DNA from: Euwallacea fornicatus
Taxonomy: Eukaryota > Arthropoda > Insecta > Coleoptera > Curculionidae
Direction: 5' to 3'
DNA: 64,000 nt
NCBI RefSeq assembly: GCF_040115645.1
Contig: NW_027096026.1
Span: 372,001 to 436,000 of the forward strand
Positions within the stretch are counted from its first letter, which is position 1, and every line of letters begins with the position of its first letter. A program made the position numbers and the translations under genes. Below the pieces are notes generated by a model, which worked only from the letters and a program-made list of their open reading frames with translations, searched no databases and had not been told where the DNA came from. Shown here piece after piece: positions 32,673-47,520 of this stretch.

Positions 32673-35136
32673 CAAAGATCTCGACGAGCTGATTAATTTG
32701 ACACCTCGTTTAAGAAACTTGGAGTATGTTTGCTGAAGTTATCGAGCTTCGAAATTTGAAATGTTACAAAAGTTGTGTGTTTGAGCACATAAAGTACTAT
32801 TTTTCTTGGAAATGCAACAAGATGCAATCATGATTTGTGGTGACGTCTCAAAGATCTCGTGGAGCTGATTAATTTGACACTTTGTTTAAGAAACTTTGAG
32901 TTTGTTTGCCGAAGTTATCGAGCTTCGAAGTTTGAAATGTTACAAATGTTCTTTGTTTGAGCACATAAAGTACTATTTTTCTTGGAAATGCAACAAGATG
33001 CAATTATGATTTGTTGTGACGTCTCAAAGATCTCGTGGAGCTGATTAATTTGACACTTCGTTTAAGAAGCTTGGAGTTTGTTTGTCGAAGTTATCGAGCT
33101 TCGAAATTCGAAATGTTACGAAAGTTGTGTGTTTGAGCACATAAAGTACTATTTTTCTTGGAAATGCAACAAGATGCAATCATGATTTGTTGTGACGTCT
33201 CAAAGATCTCGTGGAGCTGATTAATTTGACACTTCGTTTGAGAAGCTTGGAGTTTGTTTGTCGAAGTTATCGAGCTTCGAAATTCGAAATGTTACGAAAG
33301 TTGTGTGTTTGAGGACATAAAGTACTATTTTTCTTGGGAATGCAACAAGATGCAATTATGATTTGTTGTGACTTCTCAAAGATCTCGTGGAGCTGATTAA
33401 TTTGACACTTCGTTTAAGAAACTTGGAGTTCGTTTGCCGAAGTTATCGAGCTTCGAAGTTTGAAATGTTACAAAAGTTGTGTGTTTGAGCACATAAAGTA
33501 CTATTTTTCTTGGAAATGCAACAAGATGCAATCATGATTTGTGGTGACGTCTCAAAGATCTCGTGGAGCTGATTAATTTGACACTTCGTTTAAGAAATTT
33601 GGTGATCATTTGTCGAAGTTAACGAGCTTCAAAATTTGAAATGTTACGAAAGTTGTGTGTTTGAGCACATAAAGTACTATTTGTCTTGGAAATGCAACAA
33701 GATGCAATCATGATTTGTTGTGACGTCTCAAAGATCTCGTGGAGCTGATTAATTTGACACTTCGTTTAAGAAACTTTGAGTTTGTTTGCCGAAGTTATCG
33801 AGCTTCGAAGTTTGAAATGTTACAAATGTTCTGTGTTTGAGCACATAAATTACTATTTTTCTTGGAAATGCAACAAGATGCAATTATGATTTGTTGTGAC
33901 TTCTCAAAGATCTCGACGAGCTGATTAATTTGACACCTCGTTTAAGAAACTTGGAGTATGTTTGCTGAAGTTATCGAGCTTCGAAATTTGAAATGTTACA
34001 AAAGTTGTGTGTTTGAGCACATAAAGTACTATTTTTCTTGGAAATGCAACAAGATGCAATCATGATTTGTGGTGACGTCTCAAAGATCTCGTGGAGCTGA
34101 TTAATTTGACACTTTGTTTAAGAAACTTTGAGTTTGTTTGCCGAAGTTATCGAGCTTCGAAGTTTGAAATGTTACAAATGTTCTTTGTTTGAGCACATAA
34201 AGTACTATTTTTCTTGGAAATGCAACAAGATGCAATTATGATTTGTTGTGACGTCTCAAAGATCTCGTGGAGCTGATTAATTTGACACTTCGTTTAAGAA
34301 GCTTGGAGTTTGTTTGTCGAAGTTATCGAGCTTCGAAATTCGAAATGTTACGAAAGTTGTGTGTTTGAGCACATAAAGTACTATTTTTCTTGGAAATGCA
34401 ACAAGATGCAATCATGATTTGTTGTGACGTCTCAAAGATCTCGTGGAGCTGATTAATTTGACACTTCGTTTGAGAAGCTTGGAGTTTGTTTGTCGAAGTT
34501 ATCGAGCTTCGAAATTCGAAATGTTACGAAAGTTGTGTGTTTGAGGACATAAAGTACTATTTTTCTTGGGAATGCAACAAGATGCAATTATGATTTGTTG
34601 TGACTTCTCAAAGATCTCGTGGAGCTGATTAATTTGACACTTCGTTTAAGAAACTTGGAGTTCGTTTGCCGAAGTTATCGAGCTTCGAAGTTTGAAATGT
34701 TACAAAAGTTGTGTGTTTGAGCACATAAAGTACTATTTTTCTTGGAAATGCAACAAGATGCAATCATGATTTGTGGTGACGTCTCAAAGATCTCGTGGAG
34801 CTGATTAATTTGACACTTCGTTTAAGAAATTTGGTGATCATTTGTCGAAGTTAACGAGCTTCAAAATTTGAAATGTTACGAAAGTTGTGTGTTTGAGCAC
34901 ATAAAGTACTATTTGTCTTGGAAATGCAACAAGATGCAATCATGATTTGTTGTGACGTCTCAAAGATCTCGTGGAGCTGATTAATTTGACACTTCGTTTA
35001 AGAAACTTTGAGTTTGTTTGCCGAAGTTATCGAGCTTCGAAGTTTGAAATGTTACAAATGTTCTGTGTTTGAGCACATAAATTACTATTTTTCTTGGAAA
35101 TGCAACAAGATGCAATTATGATTTGTTGTGACTTCT
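32673..35136. repeat. 7-monomer (1232-bp) tandem duplication
   Basis: About 32673-33904 is followed by a near copy at about 33905-35136. GTTCTTTGTTTG occurs at 32945 and 34177, exactly 7 units apart, and the order of flanking monomer types agrees. It reuses monomers of the 15-mer unit, so it is a local rearrangement of that unit. Confidence 0.75.
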
Positions 35137-35928
35137 CAAAGATCTCGACGAGCTGATTAATTTGACACCTCGTTTAAGAAACTTGGAGTTTGTTTGCCGA
35201 AGTTATCGAGCTTCGAAATTTGAAATGTTACAAAAGTTGTGTGTTTGAGCACATAAAGTACTATTTTTCTTGGAAATGCAACAAGATGCAATCATGATTT
35301 GTTGTGACGTCTCAAAGATCTCGTGGAGCTGATTAATTTGACACTTCGTTTAAGAAATTTGGTGATCATTTGTCGAAGTTAACGAACTTCAAAATTTGAA
35401 ATGTTACGAAAGTTGTGTGTTTGAGCACATAAAGTACTATTTTTCTTGGAAATGCAACAAGATGCAATCATGATTTGTTGTGACGTCTCAATGATCTCGA
35501 CGAGCTTATTAATTTGACACTTCGTTTAAGAAATTTGGTCATCATTTGTCGAAGTTAACGAGCTTCAAAGTTTGAAATGTTACGAAAGTTGTATGTTTGA
35601 GCACATAAAGTACTATTTTTCTTGGAAATGCAACAAGATGCAATCATGATTTGTTGTGACGTCTCAAAGATCTCGTGGAGCTGATTAATTTGACACTTCG
35701 TTTAAGAAACTTGGAGTTTGTTTGCCGAAGTTATCGAGCTTCGAAGTTTGAAATGTTACGAAAGTTGTGTGTTTGAGCACATAAAGTACTATTTTTCTTG
35801 GAAATGCAACAAGATGCAATTATGATTTGTTGTGACGTCTCAAAGATCTCATGGAGCTGATTAATTTGACACTTCGTTTAAGAAATTTGGTGATCATTTG
35901 TCGAAGTTAACGAACTTCAAAATTTGAA

Positions 35929-38900
35929 ATGTTACGAAAGTTGTGTGTTTGAGCACATAAAGTACTATTTTTCTTGGAAATGCAACAAGATGCAATCATG
36001 ATTTGTTGTGACGTCTCAAAGATCTCGACGAGCTGATTAATTTGACACTTCGTTTAAGAAATTTGGTGATCATTTGTCGAAGTTAACGAGCTTCAAAGTT
36101 TGAAATGTTACGAAAGTTGTGTGTTTGAGCACATAAAGTACTATTTTTCTTGGAAATGCAACAAGATGCAATCATGATTTGTTGTGACGTCTCAAATATC
36201 TCGTGGAGCTGATTAATTTGACACTTCGTTTAAGAAGCTTGGAGTTTGTTTGTCGAAGTTATCGAGCTACGAAATTTGAAATGTTACAAAAGTTGTGTGT
36301 TTGAGCACATAAAGTACTATTTTTCTTGGAAATGCAACAAGATGCAATCATGATTTGTGGTGACGTCTCAAAGATCTCGTGGAGCTGATTAATTTGACAC
36401 TTCGTTTAAGAAACTTGGAGTTTGTTTGCCGAAGTTATCGAGCTTCGAAGTTTGAAATGTTACAAATGTTCTGTGTTTGAGGACATAAAGTACTATTTTT
36501 CTTGGGAATGCAACAAGATGCAATTATGATTTGTTGTGACTTCTCAAAGATCTCGACGAGCTGATTAATTTGACACCTCGTTTAAGAAACTTGGAGTATG
36601 TTTGCTGAAGTTATCGAGCTTCGAAATTTGAAATGTTACAAAAGTTGTGTGTTTGAGCACATAAAGTACTATTTTTCTTGGAAATGCAACAAGATGCAAT
36701 CATGATTTGTGGTGACGTCTCAAAGATCTCGTGGAGCTGATTAATTTGACACTTTGTTTAAGAAACTTTGAGTTTGTTTGCCGAAGTTATCGAGCTTCGA
36801 AGTTTGAAATGTTACAAATGTTCTTTGTTTGAGCACATAAAGTACTATTTTTCTTGGAAATGCAACAAGATGCAATTATGATTTGTTGTGACGTCTCAAA
36901 GATCTCGTGGAGCTGATTAATTTGACACTTCGTTTAAGAAGCTTGGAGTTTGTTTGTCGAAGTTATCGAGCTTCGAAATTCGAAATGTTACGAAAGTTGT
37001 GTGTTTGAGCACATAAAGTACTATTTTTCTTGGAAATGCAACAAGATGCAATCATGATTTGTTGTGACGTCTCAAAGATCTCGTGGAGCTGATTAATTTG
37101 ACACTTCGTTTGAGAAGCTTGGAGTTTGTTTGTCGAAGTTATCGAGCTTCGAAATTCGAAATGTTACGAAAGTTGTGTGTTTGAGGACATAAAGTACTAT
37201 TTTTCTTGGGAATGCAACAAGATGCAATTATGATTTGTTGTGACTTCTCAAAGATCTCGTGGAGCTGATTAATTTGACACTTCGTTTAAGAAACTTGGAG
37301 TTTGTTTGCCGAAGTTATCGAGCTTCGAAGTTTGAAATGTTACAAAAGTTGTGTGTTTGAGCACATAAAGTACTATTTTTCTTGGAAATGCAACAAGATG
37401 CAATCATGATTTGTGGTGACGTCTCAAAGATCTCGTGGAGCTGATTAATTTGACACTTCGTTTAAGAAATTTGGTGATCATTTGTCGAAGTTAACGAGCT
37501 TCAAAATTTGAAATGTTACGAAAGTTGTGTGTTTGAGCACATAAAGTACTATTTGTCTTGGAAATGCAACAAGATGCAATCATGATTTGTTGTGACGTCT
37601 CAAAGATCTCGTGGAGCTGATTAATTTGACACTTCGTTTAAGAAACTTTGAGTTTGTTTGCCGAAGTTATCGAGCTTCGAAGTTTGAAATGTTACAAATG
37701 TTCTGTGTTTGAGCACATAAATTACTATTTTTCTTGGAAATGCAACAAGATGCAATTATGATTTGTTGTGACTTCTCAAAGATCTCGACGAGCTGATTAA
37801 TTTGACACCTCGTTTAAGAAACTTGGAGTTTGTTTGCCGAAGTTATCGAGCTTCGAAATTTGAAATGTTACAAAAGTTGTGTGTTTGAGCACATAAAGTA
37901 CTATTTTTCTTGGAAATGCAACAAGATGCAATCATGATTTGTTGTGACGTCTCAAAGATCTCGTGGAGCTGATTAATTTGACACTTCGTTTAAGAAATTT
38001 GGTGATCATTTGTCGAAGTTAACGAACTTCAAAATTTGAAATGTTACGAAAGTTGTGTGTTTGAGCACATAAAGTACTATTTTTCTTGGAAATGCAACAA
38101 GATGCAATCATGATTTGTTGTGACGTCTCAATGATCTCGACGAGCTTATTAATTTGACACTTCGTTTAAGAAATTTGGTCATCATTTGTCGAAGTTAACG
38201 AGCTTCAAAGTTTGAAATGTTACGAAAGTTGTATGTTTGAGCACATAAAGTACTATTTTTCTTGGAAATGCAACAAGATGCAATCATGATTTGTTGTGAC
38301 GTCTCAAAGATTTCGTGGAGCTGATTAATTTGACACTTCGTTTAAGAAACTTGGAGTTTGTTTGCCGAAGTTATCGAGCTTCGAAGTTTGAAATGTTACG
38401 AAAGTTGTGTGTTTGAGCACATAAAGTACTATTTTTCTTGGAAATGCAACAAGATGCAATTATGATTTGTTGTGACGTCTCAAAGATCTCGTGGAGCTGA
38501 TTAATTTGACACTTCGTTTAAGAAATTTGGTGATCATTTGTCGAAGTTAACGAACTTCAAAATTTGAAATGTTACGAAAGTTGTGTGTTTGAGCACATAA
38601 AGTACTATTTTTCTTGGAAATGCAACAAGATGCAATCATGATTTGTTGTGACGTCTCAAAGATCTCGTGGAGCTGATTAATTTGACACTTCGTTTAAGAA
38701 CCTTGGAGTTTGTTTGCCGAAGTTATCGAGCTTCGAAGTTTGAAATGTTACAAATGTTCTGTGTTTGAGGACATAAAGTACTATTTTTCTTGGAAATGCA
38801 ACAAGATGCAATTATGATTTGTTGTGACTTCTCAAAGATCTCGACGAGCTGATTAATTTGACACCTCGTTTAAGAAACTTGGAGTTTGTTTGCCGAAGTT

Positions 38901-41900
38901 ATCGAGCTTCGAAATTTGAAATGTTACAAAAGTTGTGTGTTTGAGCACATAAAGTACTATTTTTCTTGGAAATGCAACAAGATGCAATCATGATTTGTTG
39001 TGACGTCTCAAAGATCTCGTGGAGCTGATTAATTTGACACTTCGTTTAAGAAATTTGGTGATCATTTGTCGAAGTTAACGAACTTCAAAATTTGAAATGT
39101 TACGAAAGTTGTGTGTTTGAGCACATAAAGTACTATTTTTCTTGGAAATGCAACAAGATGCAATCATGATTTGTTGTGACGTCTCAAAGATCTCGTGGAG
39201 CTGATTAATTTGACACTTCGTTTAAGAAGCTTGGAGTTTGTTTGCCGAAGTTATCGAGCTTCGAAATTCGAAATGTTACAAATGTTCTGTGTTTGAGCAC
39301 ATAAAGTACTATTTTTCATTGAAATGCAACAAGATGCAATCATGATTTGTTGTGACGTCTCAAAGATCTCGTGGAGCTGATTAATTTGTCACTTCGTTTA
39401 AGAAATTTGGTCATCATTTGTCGAAGTTAACGAGCTTCAAAGTTTGAAATGTTACGAAAGTTGTGTGTTTGAGCACATAAAGTACTATTTTTCTTGGAAA
39501 TGCAAGAAGATGCAATCATGATTTGTTGTGACGTCTCAAAGATCTCGACGAGCTTATTAATTTGACACATCGTTTAACAAATTTGGTGATCACTTGTCGA
39601 AGTTATCGATCTTCGAAATTTGAAATGTTACGAAAGTTGTGTGTTTGAGCACATAAAGTACTATTTTTCTTGGAAATGCAACAAGATGCAATTATGATTT
39701 GTTGTGACTTCTCAAAGATCTCGACGAGCTGATTAATTTGACACCTCGTTTAAGAAACTTGGAGTATGTTTGCTGAAGTTATCGAGCTTCGAAATTTGAA
39801 ATGTTACAAAAGTTGTGTGTTTGAGCACATAAAGTACTATTTTTCTTGGAAATGCAACAAGATGCAATCATGATTTGTTGTGACGTCTCAAAGATCTCGT
39901 GGAGCTGATTAATTTGACACTTCGTTTAAGAAATTTGGTGATCATTTGTCGAAGTTAACGAGCTTCAAAGTTTGAAATGTTACGAAAGTTGTGTGTTTAA
40001 GCACATAAAGTACTATTTTTCTTGGAAATGCAACAAGATGCAATCATGATTTGTTGTGACGTCTCAAAGATCTCGTGGAGCTGATTAATTTGACACTTCG
40101 TTTAAGAAATTTGGTGATCATTTGTCGAAGTTAACGAACTTCAAAATTTGAAATGTTACGAAAGTTGTGTGTTTGAGCACATAAAGTACTATTTTTCTTG
40201 GAAATGCAACAAGATGCAATCATGATTTGTTGTGACGTCTCAAAGATCTCGTGGAGCTGATTAATTTGTCACTTCGTTTAAGAAATTTGGTCATCATTTG
40301 TCGAAGTTAACGAGCTTCGAAGTTTGAAATGTTACGAAAGTTGTGTGTTTGAGCACATAAAGTACTATTTTTCTTGGAAATGCAACAAGATGCAATCATG
40401 ATTTGTGGTGACGTCTCAAAGATCTCGTGGAGCTGATTAATTTGACACTTCGTTTAAGAAACTTGGAGTTGGTTTGCCGAAGTTATCGAGCTACGAAATT
40501 TGAAATGTTACAAATGTTCTGTGTTTGAGCACATAAAGTACTATTTTTCTTGGAAATGCAACAAGATGCAATAATGATTTGTTGTGACTTCTCAAAGATC
40601 TCGACGAGCTGATTAATTTGACACCTCGTTTAAGAAACTTGGAGTATGTTTGCTGAAGTTATCGAGCTTCAAAGTTTGAAATGTTACGAAAGTTGTGTGT
40701 TTGAGCACATAAAGTACTATTTTTCTTGGAAATGCAACAAGATGAAATCATGATTTGTTGTGACGTCTCAAAGATCTCGTGGAGCTGATTAATTTGACAC
40801 TTCGTTTAAGAAACTTGGAGTTTGTTTGCCGAAGTTATCGATCTTCGAAATTTGAAATGTTACAAATGTTCTGTGTTTGAGCACATAAAGTACTATTTTT
40901 CTTGGAAATGCAACAAGATGCAATTATGATTTGTTGTGACGTCTCAAAGATCTCGTGGAGCTGATTAATTTGACACTTCGTTTAAGAAGCTTGGAGTTTG
41001 TTTGTCGAAGTTATCGAGCTTCGAAATTCGAAATGTTACGAAAGTTGTGTGTTTGAGCACATAAAGTACTATTTTTCTTGGAAATGCAACAAGATGCAAT
41101 CATGATTTGTTGTGACGTCTCAAAGATCTCGACGAGCTGATTAATTTGACACTTCGTTTAAGAAATTTGGTGATCATTTGTCGAAGTTAACGAGCTTCAA
41201 AGTTTGAAATGTTACGAAAGTTGTGTGTTTGAGCACATAAAGTACTATTTTTCTTGGAAATGCAACAAGATGCAATCATGATTTGTTGTGACGTCTCAAA
41301 TATCTCGTGGAGCTGATTAATTTGACACTTCGTTTAAGAAGCTTGGAGTTTGTTTGTCGAAGTTATCGAGCTACGAAATTTGAAATGTTACAAAAGTTGT
41401 GTGTTTGAGCACATAAAGTACTATTTTTCTTGGAAATGCAACAAGATGCAATCATGATTTGTGGTGACGTCTCAAAGATCTCGTGGAGCTGATTAATTTG
41501 ACACTTCGTTTAAGAAACTTGGAGTTTGTTTGCCGAAGTTATCGAGCTTCGAAGTTTGAAATGTTACAAATGTTCTGTGTTTGAGGACATAAAGTACTAT
41601 TTTTCTTGGGAATGCAACAAGATGCAATTATGATTTGTTGTGACTTCTCAAAGATCTCGACGAGCTGATTAATTTGACACCTCGTTTAAGAAACTTGGAG
41701 TATGTTTGCCGAAGTTATCGAGCTTCGAAGTTTGAAATGTTACAAATGTTCTTTGTTTGAGCACATAAAGTACTATTTTTCTTGGAAATGCAACAAGATG
41801 CAATTATGATTTGTTGTGACGTCTCAAAGATCTCGTGGAGCTGATTAATTTGACACTTCGTTTAAGAAGCTTGGAGTTTGTTTGTCGAAGTTATCGAGCT

Positions 41901-44900
41901 TCGAAATTCGAAATGTTACGAAAGTTGTGTGTTTGAGCACATAAAGTACTATTTTTCTTGGAAATGCAACAAGATGCAATCATGATTTGTTGTGACGTCT
42001 CAAAGATCTCGACGAGCTGATTAATTTGACACTTCGTTTAAGAAATTTGGTGATCATTTGTCGAAGTTAACGAGCTTCAAAGTTTGAAATGTTACGAAAG
42101 TTGTGTGTTTGAGCACATAAAGTACTATTTTTCTTGGAAATGCAACAAGATGCAATCATGATTTGTTGTGACGTCTCAAAGATCTCGTGGAGCTGATTAA
42201 TTTGACACTTCGTTTGAGAAGCTTGGAGTTTGTTTGTCGAAGTTATCGAGCTTCGAAATTCGAAATGTTACGAAAGTTGTGTGTTTGAGGACATAAAGTA
42301 CTATTTTTCTTGGGAATGCAACAAGATGCAATTATGATTTGTTGTGACTTCTCAAAGATCTCGTGGAGCTGATTAATTTGACACTTCGTTTAAGAAACTT
42401 GGAGTTTGTTTGCCGAAGTTATCGAGCTTCGAAGTTTGAAATGTTACAAAAGTTGTGTGTTTGAGCACATAAAGTACTATTTTTCTTGGAAATGCAACAA
42501 GATGCAATCATGATTTGTGGTGACGTCTCAAAGATCTCGTGGAGCTGATTAATTTGACACTTCGTTTAAGAAATTTGGTGATCATTTGTCGAAGTTAACG
42601 AGCTTCAAAATTTGAAATGTTACGAAAGTTGTGTGTTTGAGCACATAAAGTACTATTTGTCTTGGAAATGCAACAAGATGCAATCATGATTTGTTGTGAC
42701 GTCTCAAAGATCTCGTGGAGCTGATTAATTTGACACTTCGTTTAAGAAACTTTGAGTTTGTTTGCCGAAGTTATCGAGCTTCGAAGTTTGAAATGTTACA
42801 AATGTTCTGTGTTTGAGCACATAAATTACTATTTTTCTTGGAAATGCAACAAGATGCAATTATGATTTGTTGTGACTTCTCAAAGATCTCGACGAGCTGA
42901 TTAATTTGACACCTCGTTTAAGAAACTTGGAGTTTGTTTGCCGAAGTTATCGAGCTTCGAAATTTGAAATGTTACAAAAGTTGTGTGTTTGAGCACATAA
43001 AGTACTATTTTTCTTGGAAATGCAACAAGATGCAATCATGATTTGTTGTGACGTCTCAAAGATCTCGTGGAGCTGATTAATTTGACACTTCGTTTAAGAA
43101 ATTTGGTGATCATTTGTCGAAGTTAACGAACTTCAAAATTTGAAATGTTACGAAAGTTGTGTGTTTGAGCACATAAAGTACTATTTTTCTTGGAAATGCA
43201 ACAAGATGCAATCATGATTTGTTGTGACGTCTCAATGATCTCGACGAGCTTATTAATTTGACACTTCGTTTAAGAAATTTGGTCATCATTTGTCGAAGTT
43301 AACGAGCTTCAAAGTTTGAAATGTTACGAAAGTTGTATGTTTGAGCACATAAAGTACTATTTTTCTTGGAAATGCAACAAGATGCAATCATGATTTGTTG
43401 TGACGTCTCAAAGATCTCGTGGAGCTGATTAATTTGACACTTCGTTTAAGAAACTTGGAGTTTGTTTGCCGAAGTTATCGAGCTTCGAAGTTTGAAATGT
43501 TACGAAAGTTGTGTGTTTGAGCACATAAAGTACTATTTTTCTTGGAAATGCAACAAGATGCAATTATGATTTGTTGTGACGTCTCAAAGATCTCGTGGAG
43601 CTGATTAATTTGACACTTCGTTTAAGAAATTTGGTGATCATTTGTCGAAGTTAACGAACTTCAAAATTTGAAATGTTACGAAAGTTGTGTGTTTGAGCAC
43701 ATAAAGTACTATTTTTCTTGGAAATGCAACAAGATGCAATCATGATTTGTTGTGACGTCTCAAAGATCTCGTGGAGCTGATTAATTTGACACTTCGTTTA
43801 AGAACCTTGGAGTTTGTTTGCCGAAGTTATCGAGCTTCGAAGTTTGAAATGTTACAAATGTTCTGTGTTTGAGGACATAAAGTACTATTTTTCTTGGAAA
43901 TGCAACAAGATGCAATTATGATTTGTTGTGACTTCTCAAAGATCTCGACGAGCTGATTAATTTGACACCTCGTTTAAGAAACTTGGAGTTTGTTTGCCGA
44001 AGTTATCGAGCTTCGAAATTTGAAATGTTACAAAAGTTGTGTGTTTGAGCACATAAAGTACTATTTTTCTTGGAAATGCAACAAGATGCAATCATGATTT
44101 GTTGTGACGTCTCAAAGATCTCGTGGAGCTGATTAATTTGACACTTCGTTTAAGAAATTTGGTGATCATTTGTCGAAGTTAACGAACTTCAAAATTTGAA
44201 ATGTTACGAAAGTTGTGTGTTTGAGCACATAAAGTACTATTTTTCTTGGAAATGCAACAAGATGCAATCATGATTTGTTGTGACGTCTCAAAGATCTCGT
44301 GGAGCTGATTAATTTGACACTTCGTTTAAGAAGCTTGGAGTTTGTTTGCCGAAGTTATCGAGCTTCGAAATTCGAAATGTTACAAATGTTCTGTGTTTGA
44401 GCACATAAAGTACTATTTTTCATTGAAATGCAACAAGATGCAATCATGATTTGTTGTGACGTCTCAAAGATCTCGTGGAGCTGATTAATTTGTCACTTCG
44501 TTTAAGAAATTTGGTCATCATTTGTCGAAGTTAACGAGCTTCAAAGTTTGAAATGTTACGAAAGTTGTGTGTTTGAGCACATAAAGTACTATTTTTCTTG
44601 GAAATGCAAGAAGATGCAATCATGATTTGTTGTGACGTCTCAAAGATCTCGACGAGCTTATTAATTTGACACATCGTTTAACAAATTTGGTGATCACTTG
44701 TCGAAGTTATCGATCTTCGAAATTTGAAATGTTACGAAAGTTGTGTGTTTGAGCACATAAAGTACTATTTTTCTTGGAAATGCAACAAGATGCAATTATG
44801 ATTTGTTGTGACTTCTCAAAGATCTCGACGAGCTGATTAATTTGACACCTCGTTTAAGAAACTTGGAGTATGTTTGCTGAAGTTATCGAGCTTCGAAATT

Positions 44901-46120
44901 TGAAATGTTACAAAAGTTGTGTGTTTGAGCACATAAAGTACTATTTTTCTTGGAAATGCAACAAGATGCAATCATGATTTGTTGTGACGTCTCAAAGATC
45001 TCGTGGAGCTGATTAATTTGACACTTCGTTTAAGAAATTTGGTGATCATTTGTCGAAGTTAACGAGCTTCAAAGTTTGAAATGTTACGAAAGTTGTGTGT
45101 TTAAGCACATAAAGTACTATTTTTCTTGGAAATGCAACAAGATGCAATCATGATTTGTTGTGACGTCTCAAAGATCTCGTGGAGCTGATTAATTTGACAC
45201 TTCGTTTAAGAAATTTGGTGATCATTTGTCGAAGTTAACGAACTTCAAAATTTGAAATGTTACGAAAGTTGTGTGTTTGAGCACATAAAGTACTATTTTT
45301 CTTGGAAATGCAACAAGATGCAATCATGATTTGTTGTGACGTCTCAAAGATCTCGTGGAGCTGATTAATTTGTCACTTCGTTTAAGAAATTTGGTCATCA
45401 TTTGTCGAAGTTAACGAGCTTCAAAGTTTGAAATGTTACGAAAGTTGTGTGTTTGAGCACATAAAGTACTATTTTTCTTGGAAATGCAACAAGATGCAAT
45501 CATGATTTGTGGTGACGTCTCCAAGATCTCGTGGAGCTGATTAATTTGACACTTCGTTTAAGAAACTTGGAGTTGGTTTGCCGAAGTTATCGAGCTTCGA
45601 AGTTTGAAATGTTACAAATGTTCTGTGTTTGAGCACATAAATTACTATTTTTCTTGGAAATGCAACAAGATGCAATTATGATTTGTTGTGACGTCTCAAA
45701 GATCTCGTGGAGCTGATTAATTTGACACTTCGTTTAAGAAACTTGGAGTTGGTTTGCCGAAGTTATCGAGCTACGAAATTTGAAATGTTACAAATGTTCT
45801 GTGTTTGAGCACATAAAGTACTATTTTTCTTGGAAATGCAACAAGATGCAATAATGATTTGTTGTGACTTCTCAAAGATCTCGACGAGCTGATTAATTTG
45901 ACACCTCGTTTAAGAAACTTGGAGTATGTTTGCTGAAGTTATCGAGCTTCAAAGTTTGAAATGTTACGAAAGTTGTGTGTTTGAGCACATAAAGTACTAT
46001 TTTTCTTGGAAATGCAACAAGATGAAATCATGATTTGTTGTGACGTCTCAAAGATCTCGTGGAGCTGATTAATTTGACACTTCGTTTAAGAAACTTGGAG
46101 TTTGTTTGCCGAAGTTATCG
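35929..46120. repeat. 29-monomer (5104-bp) tandem segmental duplication
   Basis: 35929-41032 and 41033-46120 are near copies. Marks at 5104 bp spacing are CAAATATCTC (36193/41297), CTCAATGATC (38127/43231), GAACCTTGG (about 38697/43801) and GATCACTTG (39588/44692). Inside copy 2 one monomer is lost near 41.7 kb and one gained near 42.1 kb, restoring the offset; another is gained near 45.6 kb, after which the offset is 30. Gains and losses are always of whole monomers. Confidence 0.8.
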
Positions 46121-47520
46121 AGCTTCGAAGTTTGAAATGTTACAAATGTTCTGTGTTTGAGGACATAAAGTACTATTTTTCTTGGGAATGCAACAAGATG
46201 CAATTATGATTTGTTGTGACTTCTCAAAGATCTCGACGAGCTGATTAATTTGACACCTCGTTTAAGAAACTTGGAGTATGTTTGCTGAAGTTATCGAGCT
46301 TCGAAATTTGAAATGTTACAAAAGTTGTGTGTTTGAGCACATAAAGTACTATTTTTCTTGGAAATGCAACAAGATGCAATCATGATTTGTGGTGACGTCT
46401 CAAAGATCTCGTGGAGCTGATTAATTTGACACTTTGTTTAAGAAACTTTGAGTTTGTTTGCCGAAGTTATCGAGCTTCGAAGTTTGAAATGTTACAAATG
46501 TTCTTTGTTTGAGCACATAAAGTACTATTTTTCTTGGAAATGCAACAAGATGCAATTATGATTTGTTGTGACGTCTCAAAGATCTCGTGGAGCTGATTAA
46601 TTTGACACTTCGTTTAAGAAGCTTGGAGTTTGTTTGTCGAAGTTATCGAGCTTCGAAATTCGAAATGTTACGAAAGTTGTGTGTTTGAGCACATAAAGTA
46701 CTATTTTTCTTGGAAATGCAACAAGATGCAATCATGATTTGTTGTGACGTCTCAAAGATCTCGTGGAGCTGATTAATTTGACACTTCGTTTGAGAAGCTT
46801 GGAGTTTGTTTGTCGAAGTTATCGAGCTTCGAAATTCGAAATGTTACGAAAGTTGTGTGTTTGAGCACATAAAGTACTATTTTTCTTGGGAATGCAACAA
46901 GATGCAATTATGATTTGTTGTGACTTCTCAAAGATCTCGTGGAGCTGATTAATTTGACACTTCGTTTAAGAAACTTGGAGTTTGTTTGCCGAAGTTATCG
47001 AGCTTCGAAGTTTGAAATGTTACAAAAGTTGTGTGTTTGAGCACATAAAGTACTATTTTTCTTGGAAATGCAACAAGATGCAATCATGATTTGTGGTGAC
47101 GTCTCAAAGATCTCGTGGAGCTGATTAATTTGACACTTCGTTTAAGAAATTTGGTGATCATTTGTCGAAGTTAACGAGCTTCAAAATTTGAAATGTTACG
47201 AAAGTTGTGTGTTTGAGCACATAAAGTACTATTTTTCTTGGAAATGCAACAAGATGCAATCATGATTTGTTGTGACGTCTCAAAGATCTCGTGGAGCTGA
47301 TTAATTTAACACTTCGTTTAAGAAATTTGGTGATCATTTGCCGAAGTTATCGATCTTCGAAATTTGAAATGTTACGAAAGTTGTGTGTTTGAGCACATAA
47401 AGTACTATTTTTCTTGGAAATGCAACAAGATGAAATCATGATTTGTTGTGACGTCTCAAAGATCTCGTGGAGCTGATTAATTTGACACTTCGTTTAAGAA
47501 GCATGGAGTTTGTTTGTCGA